Source of the DNA: Myxococcus eversor | GTDB lineage: Bacteria; Myxococcota; Myxococcia; Myxococcales; Myxococcaceae | Reading direction: 5' to 3' | DNA length: 64,000 bases | Assembly (NCBI RefSeq): GCF_010894455.1 | Contig: NZ_JAAIXY010000016.1 | Location: 124,001 to 188,000 of the forward strand | Shown: piece after piece, positions 31,507-39,100 of the stretch | Layout: each line of letters starts with the position of its first letter | How positions within the stretch are numbered: the first letter of the stretch is position 1 | Position numbers and translations under genes: made by a program | Notes under the pieces: model-generated | What the model saw: only the letters and a program-made list of their open reading frames with translations | What the model was told of the DNA's origin: nothing | Databases searched by the model: none

Positions 31507-31577
31507 GGGTTCGTGGCTCAATGGGAGAGCACTCGGTTTGCACCCGAGGGGTTCCGGGTTCGAGTCCCGGCGGATCC
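31507..31577 (+). tRNA. tRNA-Ala(TGC)
   Basis: Acceptor GGGTTCG/CGGATCC carries the G3-U70 pair that marks alanine tRNAs. D-arm GCTC/GAGC, anticodon stem CTCGG/CCGAG with loop TTTGCAC, T-arm CCGGG/CCCGG, discriminator A. It is the only member with U34. Confidence 0.88.
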
Positions 31578-31584
31578 ACTTCAT

Positions 31585-31657
31585 GCCCTTGTAGCTCAGT
31601 GGATGAGAGCGCACGGTTCCGAACCGTGAGGTCGCAGGTTCAATCCCTGCCAGGGGC
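31585..31657 (+). tRNA. tRNA-Arg(CCG)
   Basis: Acceptor GCCCTTG/CAGGGGC, D-arm GCTC/GAGC, anticodon stem CACGG/CCGTG with loop TTCCGAA, T-arm GCAGG/CCTGC with TTCAATC, discriminator A. Confidence 0.87.
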
Positions 31658-31681
31658 ACTCGCTTCAGCCAAAGCCATTCC

Positions 31682-31755
31682 GCTTCCGTAGCTCAGTGGA
31701 TTCAGAGCAGGCGCGTCCTAAGCGCGAGGTCGCAGGTTCGAATCCTGCCGGGAGC
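31682..31755 (+). tRNA. tRNA-Arg(CCT)
   Basis: Acceptor GCTTCCG/CGGGAGC, D-arm GCTC/GAGC, anticodon loop GTCCTAA (CCT) on GGCGC/GCGCG, where the outer G-G does not pair. T-arm GCAGG/CCTGC, discriminator A. A T-rich run (31769-31775) follows. Confidence 0.83.
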
Positions 31756-31776
31756 ACACACGTTTCACGTTTTTTC

Positions 31777-31846
31777 TGCGGGGAGAGGCTGGTGCCTCAC
31801 CGGGCCTCATAAGCCTGGCCTCCAGGGTTCGACTCCCTGCTCCGCA
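31777..31846 (+). tRNA. tRNA-Met(CAT)
   Basis: Acceptor TGCGGGG/CTCCGCA with a normal T1-A72 pair, so probably an elongator type. D-stem GAGGC/GCCTC with the four-base loop TGGT, anticodon stem CGGGC/GCCTG with loop CTCATAA, T-arm CAGGG/CCCTG. Confidence 0.82.
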
Positions 31847-31855
31847 ACTCTTCAT

Positions 31856-31927
31856 GCACGCCGAGCCAGCTGGAGACGGCGACGGTCCCACACACCGTTT
31901 TCGCCGGGTTCGATCCCCGGGGCGTGC
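31856..31927 (+). tRNA. tRNA-Val(CAC)-like with C33
   Basis: Acceptor GCACGCC/GGCGTGC is perfect, D-stem GCC/GGC, anticodon stem ACGGT/ACCGT, T-arm CCGGG/CCCGG. The loop is CCCACAC: anticodon CAC, but position 33, almost always U, is C. Confidence 0.8.
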
Positions 31928-31947
31928 ACTCGTATTTCCGTGGTCTT

Positions 31948-32020
31948 GCCGGTGTAGCCCAATGGGTAGAGGTGCCAGGTCGAGAACCTGGAGGATGCGG
32001 GTTCGACTCCCGCCACCGGC
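31948..32020 (+). tRNA. tRNA-Leu(GAG)-like with C33 and short variable loop
   Basis: Acceptor GCCGGTG/CACCGGC, anticodon stem CCAGG/CCTGG, T-arm GCGGG/CCCGC. The seven-base loop TCGAGAA places GAG at 34-36 with C at 33. The variable loop has only five bases, although leucine tRNAs are normally class II, so amino-acid identity is uncertain. Confidence 0.75.
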
Positions 32021-32076
32021 ACTGTCGTCGCAGTCCGTAGCCCGCAGTCGCAAGTCAGCAGGACATCCCGAAGTCC

Positions 32077-32149
32077 GTCCGCGTAGCCCAAACGGGAGAG
32101 GCCGCCGGCTCAAACCCGGCACAGTGCGAGTTCGACTCTCGCCGCGGAT
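32077..32149 (+). tRNA. tRNA-Leu(CAA)-like with short variable loop
   Basis: Acceptor GTCCGCG/CGCGGAT (G-U first pair), D-stem GCC/GGC, anticodon stem GCCGG/CCGGC with loop CTCAAAC, T-arm GCGAG/CTCGC. The variable loop is five bases (ACAGT) instead of the long leucine arm. Confidence 0.78.
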
Positions 32150-32170
32150 ACAACCGAAAGGCGTTGCGTC

Positions 32171-32713
32171 ATGGAGACGCTGGTTCTCAGTCAGTCCTTC
32201 GAGCCCGTCGCGCGGATTCCCTGGCAGCGCGCGGTGATGCTCATCTTCCAGGGCAAGGTCGAGGTGGTCGAGGAGTACGAGGACCGCTTCGTGCGCTCGG
32301 TGACGGTGGAGATCCGCATGCCCTCCGTCATTCGTTTCTTCCGCGGGCTGCGCAAGGGCCCCAAGGGCGTGAAGTTCAGCCGGGAGAACGTCTACCTGCG
32401 AGACCGCTGCCGCTGCCAGTACTGCGGCCTCAAGGTGTCTCGCGCTGAGGCGACGTATGACCACGTCCTGCCTCGGGCCCAGGGTGGCCGCACGTCCTGG
32501 GACAACGTCGTCATCGCGTGTGTGCCCTGCAACCAGAGGAAGGGCAACCGGACTCCGGAGCACGCGAAGATGGCGCTGCGCTGCGCCCCGGTGAAGCCCA
32601 AGAAGCTGCCGGACGCGATGCACCTGACGTTCGTCTTCGAGCAGGGCATGCCCATGTCGTGGGCCAAGTTCCTGAGGGACGTGGCGTACTGGCATGGCGA
32701 GTTGGAGGATTGA
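32171..32713 (+). CDS. HNH endonuclease embedded in the tRNA array
   Basis: The 180-residue protein has a basic N-terminal half with a K-G-P-K-G-V-K patch and a C-terminal HNH/zinc module. That module holds C-R-C-Q-Y-C-G, then Y-D-H-V-L-P-R-A-Q-G-G, W-D-N-V-V-I-A-C and C-N-Q-R-K-G-N-R-T-P. The His-Asn-Asn catalytic pattern and two Cys pairs are intact, so a metal-dependent nuclease is expected. The gene starts 21 bases after the last leucine tRNA-like unit and is followed by three serine tRNAs, so it is probably on the same transcript. Related HNH proteins are common in bacteria and usually of unknown target; a role in cutting or trimming array RNA is speculation. Confidence 0.88.
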   Translation: METLVLSQSFEPVARIPWQRAVMLIFQGKVEVVEEYEDRFVRSVTVEIRMPSVIRFFRGLRKGPKGVKFSRENVYLRDRCRCQYCGLKVSRAEATYDHVLPRAQGGRTSWDNVVIACVPCNQRKGNRTPEHAKMALRCAPVKPKKLPDAMHLTFVFEQGMPMSWAKFLRDVAYWHGELED

Positions 32714-32744
32714 GGTCCCAGGACGGTGCGCCTGGAGGGGATGA

Positions 32745-32784
32745 GGAGGTCCGCCAGAGGCGGCCTCCCGCCCATGGACCTCCC
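32745..32784 (+). other. nested inverted repeats after the HNH gene
   Basis: GGAGGTCC and GGACCTCC form an 8-bp inverted repeat, and CCGCC-AGA-GGCGG nests inside it. The two hairpins share bases and cannot both form fully. No T-run follows. It may be a processing or termination signal between the HNH gene and the serine tRNAs. Confidence 0.4.
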
Positions 32785-32826
32785 CGCGAGCCGGCAGGCG
32801 GGTGCGCTGCTGCCGGCGACTTTTCT

Positions 32827-32911
32827 GGAAGACCGACGCTGGAGGCCGGCGGCCCGTTTCGAAAACGGTGCGGGTGCATGACGCGCTCGGGGTTCGAGTC
32901 CCCTGTCTTCC
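32827..32911 (+). tRNA. tRNA-Ser(CGA), class II
   Basis: Acceptor GGAAGAC/GTCTTCC, anticodon loop TTCGAAA (CGA) on a 4-bp stem with a C-T next to it, a long variable arm containing GCG/CGC, T-arm GGGG/CCCC with TTCGAGT, and discriminator G typical of serine. Confidence 0.82.
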
Positions 32912-32921
32912 GCTGTGACTT

Positions 32922-33005
32922 GGAGCATGCGGGCCGGGTGGCCGGCCGCCTGGCTGGAAACCAGGAGAGCCCTTCGGGGCTCGTGGTTCGACTCCACCGT
33001 GTTCC
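32922..33005 (+). tRNA. tRNA-Ser(GGA), class II
   Basis: Acceptor GGAGCAT/GTGTTCC with two G-U pairs, anticodon stem CCTGG/CCAGG with loop CTGGAAA, a strong variable hairpin GAGCCC-TTCG-GGGCTC, T-arm GTGG/CCAC, and discriminator G. Confidence 0.86.
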
Positions 33006-33022
33006 GCTCGCTTCACATGTTT

Positions 33023-33109
33023 GGAAGTTGGACTGGCGATGGCGCCAGGCCCCGCTGCTACCGGGTGCGAGCCGGCCTTCCGGCTTGAGGTTCGAGTCCT
33101 CCGACTTCC
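33023..33109 (+). tRNA. tRNA-Ser(GCT), class II
   Basis: Acceptor GGAAGTT/GACTTCC, a six-pair D-arm CTGGCG/CGCCAG, anticodon stem CCCG/CGGG with loop CTGCTAC, variable hairpin AGCCGG-CCTT-CCGGCT, T-arm GAGG/CCTC, and discriminator G. Confidence 0.84.
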
Positions 33110-33164
33110 GCTTCCCTCCGGCCTCGGGCCAGGGGATTCCGGCCACCCGCCGGGATTGCGCGCT

Positions 33165-33200
33165 CACCTCGACGGTTCAGCGGTTAGAGTGCGTGCTCCG
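33165..33200 (+). other. possible 5'-half tRNA fragment
   Basis: A D-arm-like stretch (GGTTCAGCGGTTAGAGT) resembles the start of tRNA-Asp or tRNA-Glu, but no anticodon arm or T-arm follows before the next start codon. It could be a decayed 22nd array member or the leader of the fusion gene. Confidence 0.35.
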
Positions 33201-33222
33201 GCGAGGGGGCGGCTGACGACAC

Positions 33223-36042
33223 ATGGCGACGAGGAAGAGCGAGGACCAGGAGCGACTCATCGACCGGGACCTGACCGCGTTGGCCCGAGAGGGTCGGCTG
33301 CCGGCCGCGCATGGCGTAGACGCCGCGGTGACGGAGGTTCTGGGACTGCTGACGCGCGGTGGCAAACACCCGCTGCTGGCGGGAGACCCCGGCGTGGGCA
33401 AGAGCGCGCTCGTGCAGGAGGTGGCGCGCCGCATCGCCGAGGGACGCGTGGACGCGGAGCTGACGCAGTCGCGTCTGGTAGAGGTGTCCGTCGCCAACAT
33501 CCTCGCGCGCAGCACCCAGCGACAGGCCGCGGAGAGCTTCGAGGAGCTGCTGGCCCACCTGGCGCGGCACCCCTGTCCCATCGTCTACATCCGAGACCTG
33601 CCGGCCGCGCTGGGCGGGCCCCTGGCCCCCGTGGCCGTGCGCGCGCTGCGCACCGGAGGCCTGCGCTTCATCTTCGAGACAGAGCCCAAGCGCGTGCAGG
33701 AGCTGCTGCGCTCCGACGAGGCGCTCGCGGAGCGGCTGCACCTGCTCCCCCTGCACGAGCCCCCGCTGGAGAAGGCGCGCTGGATACTGGGCCGGGTGGC
33801 GGAGGAGCTGGAGCGCGAGCTGCGCCTGCCCATCGACCCGGCCGCGTGCGATTTGGCCCTGCGGCTGTCGTCCAAGTTCCTGCTGGCGCAGCGCATGCCG
33901 CGCAAGGCCATCGAGCTCTTGAAGGAGACGGCGGCGGAGGCCGCGAGCGCGGCCAAGGACCACGTCGGTCCCGAGGACGTGCTCACCCGCTTCTGTTCCG
34001 CCACGCGCCTGCCGCGCTTCGTGGTGGACGACGCCATGCCGTTGGACCTGGAGGAGACGGAGCGCTTCTTCGGAGAGCGGCTGCTCGGCCAGACGGACGC
34101 GGTGGGCGCGGTGCTGCGCTCGGTGGCGCTGCTCAAGGCGGGGTTGAACGACCCGCGCCGGCCGCTGGGCGTGTTCCTGTTCGCCGGCCCCACGGGCGTG
34201 GGAAAGACGCAGCTCGCGAAGCTGCTGGCGGAGTACCTCTTCGGCTCGGCGGACAGGCTGGTGCGCCTGAACATGGCGGACTACCCCAACGACGGTGACG
34301 AGAGCGTGCCCTTCGGCGCGTCCTGGGCCCCGGCGCTGGAGACGCGTCGCGGAGAGCTGAGCGCGCTCCTGGACGGCAAGGTGTTCTCCGTGCTGCTGCT
34401 CGACGAGTTCGAGAAGGCCGCGCGCAGCGTGCACGACCGCTTCCTCCAGCTCTTCGACGAGGGCACCTTCGTCAACGGCGCGGGCGAGGTCGTCTCGTGC
34501 AACAACACGCTCATCGTCGCCACGTCCAACGTGGGCGCGGAGGTGTACCGGGAGCCCGCCATGGGCTTCGCGGGCACCAAGCGCGCGGACGAGATGGTGT
34601 CGGAGGTCGACCGCCGCATCGGCGAGGCCTTCCGCCCCGAGTTCCTCAACCGCTTCGACGCCATCTGTCACTTCCAGCCCCTGTCCAAGGTGGACATCCG
34701 CAAAATCGCGCAGCGCGAGGTCGGCCGCGTGCTGGAGCGAGAGGGCATCCGCGCGCGCTCCCTGGACGTGGAGGTGACGCCCGAGGTCGTCGACCGGCTG
34801 GTGGAGCGCGGCTACTCGCCCCAGTTCGGCGCGCGCTACCTCCAGCGGGAAATCGAGAAGACGCTCACCGCGGCGCTGGCCGTGGAGATTGCGCGCAAGC
34901 CGCTGCCCCCTGGCACCCCCGTGCGCGTGGAAGCACGCCCCGGAGGCCGGGTCATCGCGGTGGCCGAGCCCGCCGCCCCACTGCCCTCCCCCACCGCGCA
35001 GCTGCTGTTGCCGTCCGCACGGGCGACGCCGGTGAAGCGGCGGCTGGACCGCAAGTCGCTGCTGGTGGAGATGGACCGGCTGGTGGGCAAGGCCCGCTCG
35101 CTGGCGGCCTCCGCTGGGCGGCCGGAGATGGAGGAGCGCCGCACGTCCCTGCTGACGGAGACGCAGGCGCCCAACCTCTGGGACGACCCCACGCACGCGG
35201 CGGATGTCATCCGGGCCTTCCGGACAGTCGAGGCCCACCTCAACGAGATGGAGCGACTGGAGGCCGCGTGTCTCTTCGGGCGGCGCCTGGTGCGCGAGGC
35301 GAAGAACGAAGTGCAGCTCGCCTCCGCGGCCCGGCAGGTTGAAGACGTCGCGCGCGAGGTGCAGATGGCGGAGGCGCTCCACGCCTCCGGCTCCACCACC
35401 CTGGACAATGAAGCGCTGGTGGACATCTGCGCGAGCGACTCGGCGGAGACACAGGAGGCGTGGGTGCAGGAATTGGCCACCATGTACCTGGGCTGGGCGC
35501 AGCGGCGCGGCTACGAGGCGGTAGCGGTGGCGGAAGCCGACGAGCCGGCCCGCGTCGTGGTGCGCATCGCCGGCCCCGGAGCCTACGGCTTCCTCGCGGG
35601 CGAGGCGGGCATGCACCGACGGCTGGAGGACGAGAAGCGCCAGCGCGCCTATGTCCGCGTGCACCGGGGCGGCGCTCTCTCGGAGGAGGAGCTGGAGCTG
35701 CTGGAGGTGCTGGGCCGGCCCGTGAAGAGCCATGAGGGCACCTATCTCCAGCGCGTGCGCACCGAGGTGACGGTGAAGGACGAGTCCACCGGCCGGGTGC
35801 TGACGCTCACGGGCGCGGGCGAATTGGACGAGCTGAAGGACATCGCCGCTCGCGTGGTGGCCGGACAGGGCGGAAGCACGGACGAGGTGCGGCGCTACTA
35901 CCTGGGCCGCAGCGCGCGGGTGGAGGACCCTCGCACCGGCGCCGGGACTCCTCGCGTGAAGGACGTGCTGCGCGGCGAGCTGGACGTGTTCATCGCCGCG
36001 TGGATTTCGCGCCCGCCGTCGGAGCCCCCGCTGGGGAGCTGA
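33223..36042 (+). CDS. ClpA/B-like double AAA+ unfoldase fused to an RF2-like domain without GGQ
   Basis: The 939-residue protein begins directly with AAA+ module 1 (Walker A G-D-P-G-V-G-K-S at 54-61); no Clp N-domain is present. Module 2 has G-P-T-G-V-G-K-T near 322-329, L-L-L-D-E-F-E-K as Walker B, and a ClpB-type C-terminal subdomain with G-A-R-Y-L-Q-R-E-I-E. From about residue 607 it resembles release factor 2: W-D-D-P in the first helix region, M-Y-L-G-W-A-Q-R-R-G-Y, A-Y-G-F-L-A-G-E-A-G-M-H-R, and V-E-D-P-R-T-G at the end. The peptidyl-hydrolase loop that should read G-A-G-G-Q is S-H-E-G-T-Y-L-Q (about 835-842), so hydrolysis is not expected. It follows the serine tRNAs by 113 bases. I infer recognition of stalled or damaged ribosomes coupled to ATP-driven remodelling. 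Confidence 0.9.
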   Translation: MATRKSEDQERLIDRDLTALAREGRLPAAHGVDAAVTEVLGLLTRGGKHPLLAGDPGVGKSALVQEVARRIAEGRVDAELTQSRLVEVSVANILARSTQRQAAESFEELLAHLARHPCPIVYIRDLPAALGGPLAPVAVRALRTGGLRFIFETEPKRVQELLRSDEALAERLHLLPLHEPPLEKARWILGRVAEELERELRLPIDPAACDLALRLSSKFLLAQRMPRKAIELLKETAAEAASAAKDHVGPEDVLTRFCSATRLPRFVVDDAMPLDLEETERFFGERLLGQTDAVGAVLRSVALLKAGLNDPRRPLGVFLFAGPTGVGKTQLAKLLAEYLFGSADRLVRLNMADYPNDGDESVPFGASWAPALETRRGELSALLDGKVFSVLLLDEFEKAARSVHDRFLQLFDEGTFVNGAGEVVSCNNTLIVATSNVGAEVYREPAMGFAGTKRADEMVSEVDRRIGEAFRPEFLNRFDAICHFQPLSKVDIRKIAQREVGRVLEREGIRARSLDVEVTPEVVDRLVERGYSPQFGARYLQREIEKTLTAALAVEIARKPLPPGTPVRVEARPGGRVIAVAEPAAPLPSPTAQLLLPSARATPVKRRLDRKSLLVEMDRLVGKARSLAASAGRPEMEERRTSLLTETQAPNLWDDPTHAADVIRAFRTVEAHLNEMERLEAACLFGRRLVREAKNEVQLASAARQVEDVAREVQMAEALHASGSTTLDNEALVDICASDSAETQEAWVQELATMYLGWAQRRGYEAVAVAEADEPARVVVRIAGPGAYGFLAGEAGMHRRLEDEKRQRAYVRVHRGGALSEEELELLEVLGRPVKSHEGTYLQRVRTEVTVKDESTGRVLTLTGAGELDELKDIAARVVAGQGGSTDEVRRYYLGRSARVEDPRTGAGTPRVKDVLRGELDVFIAAWISRPPSEPPLGS

Positions 36043-36059
36043 GCCGCCGGAAAAACAGT

Positions 36060-36090
36060 GAGGGGACGGGCCATCCCGCCCCGTCCCCTC
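36060..36090. terminator. bidirectional hairpin between convergent genes
   Basis: GAGGGGACGGG (36060-36070) pairs perfectly with CCCGTCCCCTC (36080-36090) around a nine-base loop, between the stops of the Clp-RF2 fusion and the CARDB lipoprotein. No long T-run is seen on either side, so it may rely on Rho or on stem strength. Confidence 0.7.
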
Positions 36091-36107
36091 GTCAAGACAT
36101 CAGCGCG

Positions 36108-39100
36108 CTACTGGTTGATTTGGAGCGCGATGGCGCGGGAGTTGTTGTCCTCGCGCAGCTCCGTCAGCGACTGGTACGGGTCCACGTAGGCGCCCAGGAA
36201 GTAGGCGCCGCCCTGCCCCATCGCATCCATCGGCAACCACGCCGACACGTTCAGCGTCTGCGTGATGCAGTCACCCGGGTTCAGGGCGATGACATTCACG
36301 CCCCCCAGCTCACGCTGGTCCGAGTTGGCGTTGCCGCCAGGGCCCGGCATGGAGGGCTCCGGGGAGAGGTTCGCGTCGAGGGACGAGTAGAGCGACACCC
36401 AGGCCGAGGGGCTTGCCTGCGTACCCTGGTTGCACACGCGCACCGTCGAGGAGAAGGTGTTCCCCTGGAGGATGGAAGCAGGCCCCGTGAGCGAGGTGAC
36501 GACGAGGTCCGGCCTCGTCCCCACTCCGATGAGCCCCTTCACGAAGGTGTTGTTGTCCTCGCGAAGCTCCTGCACCCCGCCGCTCGAGTCGACGAGCGCT
36601 CCCAGGAAAAAGGCGGTCCCCTGACCACCGGGCGGCACGTACGCGTTGGCGGTCGTGCTGCGCGAGATGCACTGGGCCGCGAGCAGGGACGGCACGGACA
36701 CCGAGCCAATCATCACCTGGTCCGCCACCGTCGGCGACGTCGACAGGGAGAGCACATCGTCCAGCGACAGGACCACGTCGACGTACGTGGCGGCGCTGGA
36801 CTGGGTCCCCTGGTTGCACACCGTCACCGTCGTGCTGAAGGACTGTCCCTGCGTCACGCTCGTGGGCGAGGTCATCGCGGTGATGACCAGGTCCGCGCGG
36901 CTGCCCACGCCGATGAGCCCCTTCACGAAGCTGTTGTTGTCCTCGCGCAGCTCCTGCACCGACGCCGGGTCATCGACGATGGCGCCCAGGTAGTACGCCC
37001 CGTCGCCCTGCGCGTCCGGCGGCAGCCACGCGGTGGCACTCACCGAGCGCGTCGCGCACTGCCCCACCGTCAGCGAAGGGATGCTCACGTTCGCGACCTC
37101 GGTCTGGTCTCCCGCGGGATAGCCGGGCCCTGACATCGGCGACAGGACCGCGTCCACCGACAGGAGGAGGCGCGCCTGCGTCGAGGTGCTGGGGGTGGTG
37201 CCCTGGTTGCACACCGTCACGCCGGCGGTGAACGGCTGGCTGATGGACGCGCTCGTGGGCGCGGTCATCGCGGTGATGACGAGGTCCGGCCGATTGCCAA
37301 TGCCGATGGGACCCTTCACGAAGCTGTTGTTGTCCTCACGAAGCTCCTGCACGCTGGCCGGGTCATCGACGATGGCGCCCACGTAGTACGCCCCGTCGTT
37401 CCCCTGCGCGTCGGGCGGCAGCCCGGCCCAGGCCGTCGTCGAGCGCGTCGCGCACTGCCCCGGATTCAGCGACGGCAAGGGGACGTATCCCGCCGGAGAC
37501 TGGTCCGTGGCCGGGGAGCCGCCGGGCCCGTACGGCATCGGCGTCAACACGGTGTCCGTCGACACGTAGATTTGCGCCTGCGTCGAGTAGCTGCTGGTGG
37601 TGCCCTGGTTGCACACCGTCACGGCGGCGGTGAAGGACTGACCATTCTGAAGGACTTGCGGCACGTTCAGCGCCGTGACGACAAGGTCCGGCCGGTTGCC
37701 CACGCCGATGAGGCCCTTCACGAAGACGTTGTTGTCCTCGCGCAGCTCCTGCACGGAGCTCGGGTCATCCACGATGGCCGCCAGATAGTACGCGCCATCC
37801 CCCGTCCCATCCGGCGGCGGAGGACTCCCAGCGAACATGCCACTGCGCGTCAGGCACGCTCCGGCATTCAGCGCGGGCACGGGCATGGAGCCCAGCGGCA
37901 CCTGGTCCAACGGCGGACCGCCGGGGCCAGCCGCCATCGGCGTCAGCGTCGTGTCCGTCGACAGGTAGAGCTGCGCCTGCGTCGAGGGGCTGGACTGGAG
38001 GCCCTGGTTGCAGAACGTCACCGTCGCGGCGAAGGACTGGCTGGAGTTGAAACTCGCGGGCCCGGTCATCGCGGTGATGATGAGGTCCGCACGGCTGCCC
38101 ACGCCGACGAGTCCCTTCACGAAGGCATTGTTGTCCTCGCGAAGCTCCTGCACGGAGGCCGGCTCGTCCGCGATGGCCCCCACGTAGTAGGCCCCTTCTC
38201 CCTGCCCATCCATGGGGAAGTTCACCCAGGCACTCGTGCTGCGAGTCGCACACTGCCCCGGGCTCAGCGAGGGCAGGCCAATCATTCCCAACGGAGCCTG
38301 GTCCGTCGGCGGGGGTCCGCCAGGGCCAGGGCCGGGGGACATCGGCGTCAGCGTCGTGTCCATCGACAGGTAGAGCTGAGCGTTCGTCGAGGAGCTGCTG
38401 GTCGTGCCCTGGTTGCACACCGTCACCGACGCGGTGAAGGACTGACCGGGCGACAGGGTCGGCGGAACGTTCACGTCCGTGACGATGAGGTCCGGCCGGT
38501 TGCCCATGCCGACGAGCCCCTTCACGAAGACGTTGTTGTCCTCGCGCAACTCCTGCACGGAGCTGGGGTCGTCCACGATGGCCGCCAGATAGAACGCGGT
38601 GGCGTCCGTGGGGAACGGCGGAGGCGAAGCCCAGAGGTTCTCTCCGCGCGTCGCGCACTGACCGGGAGCCAGCCCCGGAATCATGATGTAGCCCATCGGC
38701 GACTGGTCACCCGGAGGAGGCCCCATGGGCCCCATGGGCGTCACCGTCGCGTCGATGGAGAGGTACAGCTGGGCCATCGCCGAGGTGCTCTGCGCCGTGC
38801 CCTGGTTGCAGACCGTCACGCTGAACGGAGCGGACTGTCCCGAGCTCAGGCTCGCCGGCGACGTCAACGCGGTGACGATGAGGTCCGGACGGTTGCCCAC
38901 GCCGATGAGGTCCTTCGCATAGGTGTTGTTGTCCTCGCGCAGCTCCTGCACGGAGTTCCCGTCGTCCACGATGCCCCCCAGGTAGAAGGCGCCGGGGCTG
39001 ACGCCCGCGGGAGGCAGCCAGGCCTGGGCGGAACCGGAGCGCGTCACGCACTGCCCCGGGTTCAACAGGGGGACCTGCACCATGCCCACGTCCCGCTGGT

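Noticed and set aside
32714-32826. A possible tRNA-Pro between the HNH gene and tRNA-Ser(CGA)
   Set aside because: No T-arm motif and no matching acceptor stem could be found; only nested hairpins are visible.
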